Origin: Onchocerca volvulus
Lineage: Eukaryota > Nematoda > Chromadorea > Rhabditida > Onchocercidae
NCBI GenBank assembly: GCA_000499405.2
Contig: HG738138.1
Location: 4,204,368-4,268,367, forward strand
Reading direction: 5' to 3'
DNA: 64,000 nucleotides
A program made the translations under genes and the position numbers. Of this stretch, positions 1 to 11,266 are shown in pieces (the first letter of the stretch is position 1; every line of letters begins with the position of its first letter). Below the pieces are notes generated by a model. That model was not told the DNA's origin and did no database searches. It saw only the letters and a program-made list of their open reading frames with translations.

Positions 1-41
1 GTAGAGTTCTTAAATGTGAGGAATCATTTCATTCTTTTTAG

Positions 42-3000
42 GTCTGATGCGTGAACCTGTTCTACAGGAGCGACGTGCCGAACACGCCAGGTTTTGTGAA
101 CAAGCTCAACTGCTGATTGAAAAAATCACCAAAAAGCGAATTCATGATTTTCCGAAAGATTTAACAAAAGTATGTGTTCTATTGATCTAATTCTTTTTTC
201 TTTTTTGAATAGCATAACAATGATAAAACTTGCTTTCTACATGAGGGTCATGTAATAACTGTTGTAGACATGTCTTGGAATATTACAGGAAAAGCTATGG
301 AAATGGCATATTGTTGCTCATACCAAAGTTGTTTACAATGACAAAGAATTATTGCAACTGATATACCAACATCTAGTCAAGAAGGGTCTGTTCAAAACAG
401 CGGATAATTTAAGAGAAGAAGCCAGTTTACCTGATATACCTGCAAGTCGTGTCTCCACTCGTCTGCATTCAATCGGTGCATTGGTAATTTCCTTTTTTTT
501 TTTCGGCACTGAACTCTATTGATTCCTAAAGTTCCGTGATTGATGGTAAGAGAATTTTTCAGCCAAAATATTTTGAGAATACGTTTTCTGATGTCGACAG
601 CGATATTATGTCAGGGAAAACTTTAGTTTTGAGCACCTTCGGTGGCAACAGTAGACGTCGAAGAAGTGAGCGATCAACATTCGACGTTACGTAAGATTTT
701 AAGTCAAAATGTCTAGCATTGAAAGCACATATTTCCACATTTCATATACTTCAAGTTAAAAAAAAGGTTTTTTTTTAAAGGTTTTATGCTATTTGCAAAT
801 TTTATTATTAAGTAATAGACTAAGAGCAGACGCTACATGTTGCGAATGAGCACTTTATATAAAATTTTATGTAACTAGATGATTAATTTAACTACGTTAC
901 ATGAAAGCGATAATCTTCACTTTTTTTTTTTTTTTTTTTTTTTTTTCAACAAGACAGCCTTAATATTTCTTGTAGTTTTGTACGAATGATGTCTTACTGA
1001 AAAAAAGATTCGAAGTATGAAAATTTTATCAAATGACTTATATTTTAAATGAGATTGTGAAATGTATGCTCAGTGCAGTAGATAATCTTGTTAAAGGATG
1101 GAACACACACCAGTTAATGAACAACCAGACCAGGCAGCTGCTGCCTCGACAGCCATATCAAAATCAACAAAGGTATTGAGTATTGCTGGGCGTAAGTTTT
1201 TTTTTAAATTTATTTTAATAAACAGTGCGTAATTGCTGGCTACTTTATGTTACAGTAGAAACTTTTGAAGTATCAAATTTATCGTAGTTTCAGAAATTCA
1301 CGTTATCCGTTTTGCTTTGCATCTTTCGTAATTTCTTTTTATTTTTATTTTTGCCATATGTTTATTTTTTTTTTTTCAGGCCGTCATTGTGATGGGAGTC
1401 CACCAGGAACATCCTTTATAAGTAGCTATTCAACAAGCCCTAGAAAACTAGAAGTTACCAGCAGCAGTGAAAGTGTCACAAATTCTCAGTTAGCATCGAC
1501 AATGCCAATCCCTCCGAAAGATCTTGACGAAATCATTACAGATTTTTTCAGGTATCATTCAACTTGGTTTAGTCTCTAGATTTTGAAGTGAAACAAAATA
1601 AATTCATGGATTAAATCCTAATATTAAATTATTTTTCAGAAAGCAGCATTCGACATGTTGTAATCCGGTATCTACTTGTCCTCCCTTCTCACTTTACTAG
1701 TATGTTGCACTGAAATGATTTATTAATTTTCCCAGAGCAGTTGAATAAGCTATAGTTTTTAACAAGCAACAATTAATTTTTCTAGTTAAAAAAATTCCAA
1801 GAAGGCACATGTGTAATGTTTTTATTGCAGTCCACATCATTGTCCGGAACCGCAACGTAAACGCTTTGCGCCAAAAAATATTGCCAATCGATTTTTAAGC
1901 CGGCCGGTAAATTGTTTCACTGGAATGAGCTTTAAAATTAAACATATTAGGCTAAGGAAAATGGATTCATTTTAAATACTAAAGACCGTTTTAATACTTT
2001 TTGTAACATGTAACCTTATGTAGAAATATGTTACATTTTATGAATTTTTTTTTAAATCACATTTGTTGAATTTCATCAATTTTATCCATGTAATAATTTT
2101 TTAATGACCTAAATACGAAATAAATCCTATTAGCAATTCATCATTTTAGTTAATTTCGGCTACTTGGAATCGGGAAAGGTTCAGAGAGGATATTCACTTT
2201 GCTTTCAGTCGCTTTCGTCCAATACGATCATTTACAGAAAGCGAAGAGACATTTACCTGCTGCAGTTTTTCGGTAATTTTTCAGAGTTGCATAGAATTTA
2301 AGATAAAGTGGATTTTATTTCCCTTTTTTTCTTTGTAATTATATTAAATAATTCTTGTAACTGTCAATAGATTTCCAACAGTTTTTTCAGATTGACGATG
2401 AACATATATTGTTAGGCTCTTATGCTGGTGCTTTGAACTGGTTTAATATACATACTGGTGCCGAGGAATCGAATACCGAGTGTCATCATAGTGCAATCAC
2501 TGGTATCGAACAATCAAAAGTAAAACATTTTGTTATTCCCTTTCAATTTGTTGTACACTTAGACATTTAAATCATAGAATTTTGACTTCTGTTTTCTGCT
2601 GTTATTTGCGAAATCTTTGAGGATGGTTCACTCTTGCTTACTTCATCTGCTTTTGTGAAGCCACTTTCTTCGCTCTGGCGTATTGGTGAAACCCAAGAAC
2701 ATATGATCAATTTTCCGGACGAATACTTTGTTGAGTTCAATAAAACAGTTCAAGATCGTATTATCGGAACGCAAGGAAGTAAAGCGACGGTACTTTTTTG
2801 TTTTTTAGTTCAAGTTTTTTATTTATCTTCAAGAAATTATAGTTTTTGCAATTACAAAAATTATAAGAAATTATGGACTCATTGAATCTTTTCATATTAT
2901 ATGGCTAAAACTCATTTCAGATTTATGATACGGAAACTGGTCGAGCTGTAGTTCGTCTTTTTGATGACACTTTGGCAAATAATTATACTCGTAACAAGTT

Positions 3001-5027
3001 AGTTCATTATTTCGAAAATTATATTGCATATTCTCGTAACAAAGACTATCGTTTTTTTTTTTTTATCGAAATATATTGACTAGAGCTTTCTTATACTGTT
3101 CTAGCTTAAACTATTACTTATTTACTTTGCAATCACGTGAATATTCTCTGAACATACAGTATTTTTGCACTTTCCAAGTAAGTCAGCTAGCATTTAAGCA
3201 TTTAATTGAATTAATTTACACCATGTGATTTTTAAATTGAATTTTCTGAAACTGAAGATTGTATGAAATTCTTTTTTTCAGAACTCTTAATAAAATTTAT
3301 TAGTAAACAGGGAAACATTTTGCTATATAACTGCACAATATATTTGGGTAAGTATAAAGTAATTATAAAAATTCAGGGCAACGTTTAACCCAAGAGATGA
3401 ATTAGTACTGAATGATGGTATATTATGGGATCCAAGACTGGGAATAAAAATGGTGCACAAATTCGACAAAATGAATTCTATAAATTGTGGTATGTTCCAT
3501 CCTCGTGGAAATGAAGTTATCATTAATTCTGAAGTGGTTCGTATTTCTTTTTCATTTCTCGTTTTAGAACTTGTGAAATATTTTCCGTAATGGAGGTATC
3601 AATGTATTACTGTCTACTTTTATTTGCATTAATCAGCTGTGTTAAATTTGATACGGCAGCTGATTTTTTATGGATTTACAGTCCTGTTTTGATTTCCAAG
3701 CCATTTAAAATTTGCTGTAACTTTGCAACATTTTTTCTCCTTTGTCAGATGCTATATGTTAGTATTTTACTATAAAAATTTCCAAATGCTCCAATTGCAT
3801 TGAATAATGTACAGTGGTTTGTCGTCACTCTGCTTGCATCATTTTAAATTACGAAAACTTTACATATTGATGGGGTAAAATCCAGAACGATAATTTTTTT
3901 TTAGTTCATATAAAGTAAAATGGGGCTAATTTAATGATGGAATTTCCAGTGGGACGTGCGTAATTTCAAATTGCTGCATAGTATCAGTGCACTCGATCAA
4001 TGTAAAATTGTATTCAGCGGTGGTACAGATGCTATTTACGGATGTATGTTCTTTTCCTTTGCTGAAAATTCAATTAAATTTAAGCTTGGCGAAGAATGGA
4101 GCTTTTCTACAGTCATAAATGAATGAATTTTTATGTGTTGAAATGATCTGGATTATAAATTTCATTTCCCCTAGAATAATTATAAGTTTTTCCAGCAGCA
4201 TATTTGGATGTAGAAGAAATAGATGACCGCTTTCGTCAAACATTTGCTTGTTCGTTTCGAACTTTCGATTCCACTACCTACAAGGTATAATTTAGAATTA
4301 CAGGTAGTAATGATAGGACTTCTACTTGTATGCTTTTATTTATTTCAGCTCAAGTAGTTGTTTTCAGGAGCATTTATGGATAAGATTTTTTGCAGGTAAT
4401 TACAACAGTGGACGCAAAACGAGCTTTATTTGATTTCTGTGCTGATCATAACGATCAGTATATGGCTTTAATTGAAGCTCATGGAAATGCAGATGATTTG
4501 TTAGAACTGCGAGAAAATGTCTGCCGTCTTTATGAAGTTGGAAAACGTCGTGAAGCAGACGAGTGTGATGATGAACAAGTACATATTTTTTGCACATCTG
4601 TGAAAGATAAACGATATTGTTAATTCTTTCATAAAATCTACTTTTAAATCCTGTAGCCCTTTGAACGTGTTGAAAATAGTTCGATACTCAGAAAATCTTT
4701 CTTTTTTTTTTTCTGAGTATATTTTTGTTTAAATTAATAACTGTTGCGAAGTTTGTGCTGAACTGGAATGACTGGTTATCTAACCGGACATCCAAATGTC
4801 ATAATCCTTGGTAGAAGATTAGCAATACTGGAAAAAATTTCTTGAAGGAAGAAACAGGGGATGATAATGAAGATGATGATATGGGCTCATCAAGTGAAAT
4901 GGATACATCGCTTGGAGATACAACTGCTACGGATTCCTCATCGGAAGAAAATTCTGATGAAGAAAGTGACGAGTCTTTATATGAATCGACACATAGTCTT
5001 AATGGCAGTTTAAATGATGAAGATGAA

Positions 5028-5068
<41 letters not shown>

Positions 5069-5828
5069 AAAGTTTATTAATTTATAATCATAATTGGATT
5101 ATAATGTGATTTGCTATCTGTAACCATTATACTAAATGTTTCGGAATTTCAAGATGTCTTAATGGTGTTCATATAGATCAAATGGGAAATTCCAGTGAAA
5201 AAAGCAAACCATCATCAGCTCATACACACTAACCATAGTTTTTTCTTAAAGTGTAAGTTCCATCCCAGCGGAAGTTGAAAGATTTTTAAACTTAGTTTTA
5301 GTGGGCGAATGATGATGATCACGTTTCGGAAAATGGCGAAAGTTCGGAGCAAAATAATGGCGTTCTACTGAGGATTGGTGATCGTGAGGCTCTCAACATT
5401 GTTTTTGATCCGGGCACGAACAGACGCGATATTCGCTTACGTACGTTTCCATTATATAATTTGAAAAAGATAAAAATGTGCCGAAGAAAATTCAGTTTCC
5501 AGTCAATTGAATTTTCGGATATGAATATGCGCCAAAAAGTTTCGACACTTCATCTGTAATCTGAGGTTTTATTAGGAGAAATCTTTAGTAAATTCCTTAT
5601 TTTTTTAAAACCTAGCGTTTGTAAAACTCGAAAAGTTTACAATGGAGTTAAAAGTGACAAATATTTTTTTAAGTGCAAGCTCTAGCAGTAGATTCGGATA
5701 GTGATACAGAAGTGGATGTAAGTTACAATCCTGACGAAGATTCAGCAAATGCAGATATGCATCCGGGTTCAAGTTCGATAGTTCTGAATCCGGTACTTCG
5801 AAAGCAGCGAAGAGCTGAACGGGAATAA
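42..5828 (+). CDS. dcaf-1: DCAF1 (VprBP) orthologue, 3' portion, 18 exons
   Basis: Substrate receptor of the CUL4-DDB1 ubiquitin ligase, acting mainly in the nucleus; the name comes from the family. Exons read as 42-169, 289-483, 563-690, 1097-1191, 1380-1551, 1640-1699, 1831-1906, 2150-2272, 2391-2519, 2622-2789, 2921-2997, 3377-3536, 3950-4043, 4196-4284, 4396-4578, 4848-5030, 5302-5440 and 5674-5828. All phases agree and the stop is TAA at 5826-5828. Of 783 visible residues, about 60-92 form a LisH motif ([16 protein letters not shown]). From about 280 a WD40-type region follows, with [18 protein letters not shown] and [14 protein letters not shown]. Two WDxR motifs (WDPR at 467-470, WDVR at 504-507) lie where human DCAF1 contacts DDB1. 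The last three exons encode a Ser/Asp/Glu-rich acidic tail, as in the family. The N-terminal half lies left of the window. Convergent with TBC1D22. Identity is very secure; single splice sites are less so. Confidence 0.95.
921..946. repeat. poly(T) tract, 26 T
   Basis: A run of 26 T in the intron between the third and fourth visible DCAF1 exons, too far from the acceptor to be its polypyrimidine tract. Length in the assembly may be imprecise. Confidence 0.9.
5032..5066. repeat. poly(T) tract, 35 T, abutting a DCAF1 donor site
   Basis: Thirty-five T follow the G of the inferred 5' splice site at 5031, so the donor reads CAG|GTTTTT and has no purines after GT. The upstream exon is acidic coding sequence in frame with both neighbours, so the splice site is inferred from the protein. 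Confidence 0.9.
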
Positions 5829-6895
5829 TATCCATTACTCATGTAATTGAAGGATTTTTCTTCATGCTTGTATTATTAAGCACTTCTATGCCTGTGGTCT
5901 TCGATTTTTGTAATACATCTTCATTTACCAGCGCTATATCACATGTAAACACGCAAACTTCTCATAAAATTCACTTTGGATTGTTAATTTTAGTTCTATA
6001 TGTTCACATTTTCCTATATCTCGTTTAATGGATTCTCATTACTGAGTTAATGACAGATACGGGCAATCCTAGAATCAGTGCAAGGCGAAAGCACACCTCT
6101 TCTCTCGTCCTTACTAATTCTTTTCCTGGAGCATGAAGATTATACTCATGCTTCACTTCCTCTAACCAGCATCTGTTGAGAATGTATCCAACTCACTCTG
6201 AGTTGATGAGGATATGCATTTTCTAGCAGTTCCATGTAACAGTTTGTCACGCGGTCATGTGTTTCTTGATTGATTAAATCTGGTAAAAAATTTAGAATGT
6301 TATGTCTAAGGTAAACACAGTGGCGAAGTAATTTATTTGGTATGAAATCAGAAGTAGAAAAGAATTCTAACAACCATCATCAAGTCAGGCACTTTTTAGA
6401 ACCTGATAAGGTTGCAGAAATTATAATCACAGTTAGAAATAACTTCCATGAGAATGCGCTCAGAAGAAATTGAGCATTAGGAACTTTGGAAGTTGTGAAA
6501 AAGATTTGTGGGGAAGATTCCGATAGGAATTCCCGCACTGACATTGCTCTAAATGTATCGAAAGTGAAATCAATTTAAATTGGTTTTTAGAAGAGATCGC
6601 AGCTGCTCGACTATCAGGTTTTAGATACAGCAAATCTTGTCAGTGAAATTCAGTATAGGGACAGAAAAAAATTCAGTATAGGAACCTCTCATACCTCTGC
6701 ACTGAAGTCAACTGAATTATAAAGAAACAGTCATGCACACATCAACCGCAACTTGGTAATTTGAAGAGCTCAGAAAAATAACAAGAATTTAACGAATTTT
6801 GATGATAAGTTAAGCATGATGCGAACTGCTCACTGGTATAGAGGAATCAAAGAGCAAAGAACAATGCTAATGCAGATAAAGTTTTCCAGATTCTT
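5829..6895. other. intergenic space between convergent genes; probable 3' UTRs
   Basis: About 1.07 kb between the stop codons of DCAF1 (+) and TBC1D22 (-). It should hold both 3' UTRs. A minus-strand AATAAA-like site is near 6331-6336, about 560 bases past the TBC1D22 stop. A short direct duplication (AATTCAGTATAGG) lies at 6648-6682. A 75-codon minus-strand open frame is listed separately. Confidence 0.6.
6146..6373 (-). other. unexplained 75-codon open frame
   Basis: ATG at 6373 reads to a stop at 6146-6148 on the minus strand. It contains segments such as LLRHCVYLRHNIL and ETHDRVTNCYMELLENAY, which look more protein-like than most chance frames here. It lies downstream of TBC1D22 on the same strand and could be 3' UTR, an alternative last exon, a small separate gene or chance. 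I recognise no domain and see no matching family ending for TBC1D22. Confidence 0.25.
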
Positions 6896-9800
6896 TTACG
6901 AACTCACATCTTCTGCCAAATGATTTTTAGCGCCATCAAAAAGTGCCATTAAAGAAAAAGCATCCGCTGTTAATTCACATATCTGCTGATCTCCCCAGTT
7001 GTGTGTCGGAAGATTTTGTAATAGTAACATTATTCCCTGCAATTCAGGACTGAATTCATCAACTTACAAATAATCACATTTTAAAACTCATAGGAAGTCT
7101 ATAGAAACCTGAAAATCCTTTTCTGCTTGCAATTGCTTAGACCACATTCGAAGAAAAGCCGCACATACATAGCCATGGAATTGCGAAAAGCCATTCCTTT
7201 CACTCTAAAACAATTTAAATATAGTAAGTAAAAATTCTCAAACTTCGGCGATCCTGACCAGAAGTGATAGATCAAAAGAAGTGATTTCATAGCTAACAAA
7301 TCACATCTTCACTCACCAATAAATTTTTTCGGAAAGATTAGACACGACTGTATACTATAAGCAACATATTGCTTTGGTTAATAAAAATTAATAGCGAAAG
7401 AATCAGCCATAATCAAAATCAACCCACCAAGAAAGTATCCCAAAGGCGAATTGTAGCTCGCAAAGGAATTTCTCTCATAAGAACATTATTCATCCAGCGA
7501 AACGCAAACTGCAAGTACTCAACACCATGCGCTTCCAAATGACGATGAAGTTGCTCTAGAAATATAAGAAGATATCTTTATCCTTCAAATCTGAATGGCC
7601 AGAATTCCAGAAAATGAACATAGTCCATCAAAGTGAACTTACTGTCAACACGACTCATCAAATGTCGCAGCTGTGATACTTTACGCTGAATACCTGGCTG
7701 TGCGAATGTATAATTATCCTGGATAGTATCCAATAGTGCTGTGACGCACCAAAAACTATCTGCTTCAACGATTTCAATTTGCTCTCGCGGTAACTGACTT
7801 ACATCATATGTGCCAACTTCCGTATCTAAAATTATTCTTCATTCAAAGTACTTCTTGTCTTTGACTGTTTCATTTCTGAGCAATAAGAGAATTTTTTAGT
7901 AATGAAATGAAGAATAAATTAACCATCAGATATGAATTCTGAGAGGAACACGACAAAGAAAGGTGTAACAAGATCGTTGATACCCTGCACATAACCACTT
8001 GCTGGATGACGAATTGCCCAGATATATAAAATATGTTCAAAAATCTGCAAGAAATAAAATGATAAGTTCATTGCAAAGTTAAGGAAAAAGTATTCAAAAT
8101 TCAAACGTTCATAGCATACCTCCTGCACTACTTTTTGCTGAAAGAGCGGTATCAAGGGACACATACGTGGAATATCAATGTGTATCTGCAAATTAATTTA
8201 TTTTAGGTTTCCTTTTTATCAATGTTTTTTATGAAACTAAAGAAAACAATGAATTAATTCAATCAATAAACCTGTCTAAAGGTATCCTGATGCTGCTCGT
8301 CATATCGAGTATGGAAATACTGCTCCACATAATGCCAATACTCTTCTCTTTTTCTCGCAAGTGTTACTTCACGACGCTCAAAACTTGTTGGAAGATAACC
8401 CTGTTTACAGAAAAATCATTAAACAGAAGAAAAAATGTCACACCAAAAAATTTTAATAGTAATATTCTGAACAATACAATCAAAAAGTCTTGAATAGAAC
8501 TACAAAGATACAAAACTAAGAAACAATTCGGTAAAAACAAAAGTGGGAAAAGTAGAATGTAGAACACTTGAAGTAAAATAACACCAATTTACCACATCAA
8601 AAACTAAAGACTAATTTACCAGTAATATTCTCCAAATCGTTGGTCGTAGTTTATGTGGTATACCCATCCAACAGTCCTTACGCAACTGTTCCAAATCAAC
8701 ATCTACGCTTTTCAAAGATTGTGTGCCACTGTTTGGATTTAACGATGGACTTGTGTGAACACCAAGCTGGGCGCGTAACCGATTAAAGCGAGCATGGTCA
8801 CGCTGAAGAGCTGCAAGAAAACCATAAATTTTGGAAAGAAAAATATTTCCTTTATATTAATCGTACTGATTGTTACAATCCGATCAGAATTATTCGAGCA
8901 ATGCATAAATGAAATAATGTACTAGACCACTAGAATTATGTACAAAAATTACAAGAATAACCTAAAGTGTGCCCTTGAGCTGTCGGTGAATCATGTGCCA
9001 TCACGGAACCATTTACTACTGAACTTGATGGTGCTCTTCCGTACTCAACTGATATCTGCAGTATCCGAGAAAAAGAATGCAAAAGTTCGTCTCAATTATT
9101 TACATCATAATCCAGTATGAGCTAAAGTCTTTTTGATTTCAGTAAATAGATTCATGTTTATATATATTCAGACTTCAATTATTGATAACTAAGAGGAGCC
9201 TATCTTCCTTATTCATTTAAAACTTTCTGTTCCAATTCTCAAGAAATTCTATGTCCACTTTTTTAAAAGCAGTAATCCGAATTTTTGAAAGGTAAAAGTA
9301 CTCACCTCTGGTAGTCGCGGATATAAATTTATAGAAAGATGCACCCCAGTGGTTCCCGCTGGCACTGCTGTCCCCGGTATTGGTTCTAAAATTTAAGAAA
9401 TTTGACTTATAAGCTTTCAGGTTAAAAAAATAAGATGGCGCAATATGTAACCTTAATAAAAAAATCAAAAACAATTCGTTTACCCTTCTGGATAGCCAAA
9501 CGTTGCATTGCCTGTATTTTACTGTTTCTTGAAGGAATTGGATTAACTGGTGGCATTATTAAGTCACGTGCTACCAGACTGGCATGTCGCTCAAGGACTT
9601 TTGCGGCACTTGTGCAAGCAGCTCGTTCATCCAGCGTTACCGATACATCCCAAGCATCCGATACGCTGAAAAAACTCATTGCTCGTTTCATTTAATTGGT
9701 ATTCATTTTGCCGAAACCTAGGAAAGATATTTACTTTTTTACATATTTACTGAGAGACCGCTTATCATTCAAGGAAAGTAATGTGACAGTAAAACCAGTA

Positions 9801-10581
9801 TTGGCAGAATCAGGTTGAAATGCATTAAACTAAATAACATTATAAAGCGAAGTTCACAATAGAAAGTATTAAATAAGATTTTCTCTTAAAATTTATTTCA
9901 CGGATGACTCTCACCGCCTTTGTATTAGAATTCTATAACTTAGAAAAAAAACTGGTCGATCGTTCGGTTTAACACTAGGATAGTTCGTTAATTTAATTCA
10001 ACGTGTCCAACAAGAATAATATAATGAAATCTCGAGCACAATCCTACACTACAAAAAGTAGTACACGATATTGCAGCGAAAACAGGACTGTCAGTTAAGT
10101 GGTTAGAATCGTCTAGCTGTGACTGGCCAATATATGACACATCCTTCCTAACTGGCTGAAGCATCTAGGAATACTTCACTGTGTGTTAATAATATAAAGT
10201 TGTTTCTAATTCAGCAATGCACCAAAATTCTCAAATAAGATCTCTTATGAAGAAAAGAAATGGAATGTGCTGATTGTGAAAGATCAGAAGGAGAAATTCA
10301 TTAAAAAAGTAACCTATCCACGTAATTTTGAAATTTTGCTCCAGAATTTGAATGCTGATTATCGGCACTGTCAGTTCGGCCACCACCATTCCCAAAATCA
10401 TCATACTCCGTTAATGGAGGGTACTGAGCACCGTAAACAGGCCTAACACTGTAACAATAAACTTGACAGTTATTAATGGAATATGAAAATCAATTTCTTG
10501 ATTTCGATATTGTGAAGCAGAAGTGAGAAACTGATCGAACCTTCCAGGTATTGCAGATTGCTGAATCCAATTGTGGCTCAT
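6896..10581 (-). CDS. TBC1D22: TBC1D22-type Rab GTPase-activating protein, 13 exons, complete
   Basis: TBC-domain protein expected to stimulate GTP hydrolysis by a Rab (yeast relative Gyp1), acting at Golgi or endosomal membranes. Exons, in transcript order: 10581-10541, 10448-10314, 9665-9484, 9385-9306, 9055-8962, 8810-8620, 8400-8272, 8185-8120, 8044-7924, 7825-7643, 7555-7428, 7204-7109, 7036-6896; 528 residues, stop TAA at 6898-6896, against about 505 in the human paralogues. The N-terminus carries the family motif PGSVRPVYGAQYPPL (residues 13-27). SDAWDV opens the third exon. The catalytic dual finger is present: IHIDIPR (Arg291) and GYVQG (Gln326), with WAIRHPASGYVQGINDLVTP around it. 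EADSFWC, DNYTFAQPGIQ, YLQFAFRWMNN and LQNLPTHNW follow. The last exon reads through a GTGAGT-like site into EDVSS-stop, so a further short exon remains possible. All phases are consistent. Confidence 0.95.
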
Positions 10582-11266
10582 TGTTCTATGATTTAATTCA
10601 TTTCCATCTCACAAGATTAGCCATTCCCGTGCTAATATTACAGCAACATTTAAAATTTAACGTCTTCAAATAAGACTGCCCCGAAACAAGGCAAACAATG
10701 CAATTTGTAGTGTGTTCAACCGAACAGTGCCATGGTCCGTTAAATTGGAGTGCTTCTTAACCGCGTCGGTACCTAGTAATGGCATCGCGGGACGCGACAA
10801 AGAGATGGGATGGTGTTCGAGATGCTCGTTCTTTTACTCCCTCCCGGGTGATACGGGGTACCGCTACGTAAATTACATAAATTCTGTTTTAGCCCTAAAC
10901 ATGAATATGGATCATACTTTATCGCAGGCGCACACGTATATCACATTTTATCGCTAGGTATAAGCATATAGCTGGGAGATAAGTTATGGAGAAATGACGA
11001 TGTATTACTAGCACCCATTGAGTATTTTTCCTTTGCTTATAGCAGACAAAAGACAAATATAAGCACAATTATCGGCATAGTGATTTCGCTATTACATATG
11101 GATTCAAACTGACATACGGACTCAAATTGAAATCCGTGATAAAATCAATTCCAGGCAGTTAAAACGTAGTTCGTGCACAGAATAACTGGCGAAAATAATT
11201 ATTTTAAAAGACTTGTGGAAGCCTGATATTAACGAATTGGACTGTTTTTTCTTTCCCGTATTTCAG
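10582..11266. promoter_or_regulatory. 5' region of TBC1D22, divergent from the next candidate gene
   Basis: This span separates TBC1D22 (-) from the first exon of the candidate plus-strand gene. Bases 10700-10870 are clearly richer in G+C than their surroundings, with CpG-containing elements such as CGCGGGACGCG and CCCTCCCGGGTGATACGGGGTACC-type symmetry. An 81-codon frame across it (10712-10957) looks incidental. On the minus strand an acceptor-like TTAAATCATAG sits a few bases before the TBC1D22 ATG and could be a spliced-leader site. Promoter role is inferred from position and composition only. Confidence 0.45.

Noticed and set aside
9484..9691. ATG at 9691 as the TBC1D22 start
   Set aside because: The family N-terminal motif (PGSVRPVYGAQYPPL) is encoded by two exons further upstream, which splice in phase to 9665; the true start is 10581.
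9435..9695. 86-codon plus-strand frame
   Set aside because: Antisense shadow of the third TBC1D22 exon.
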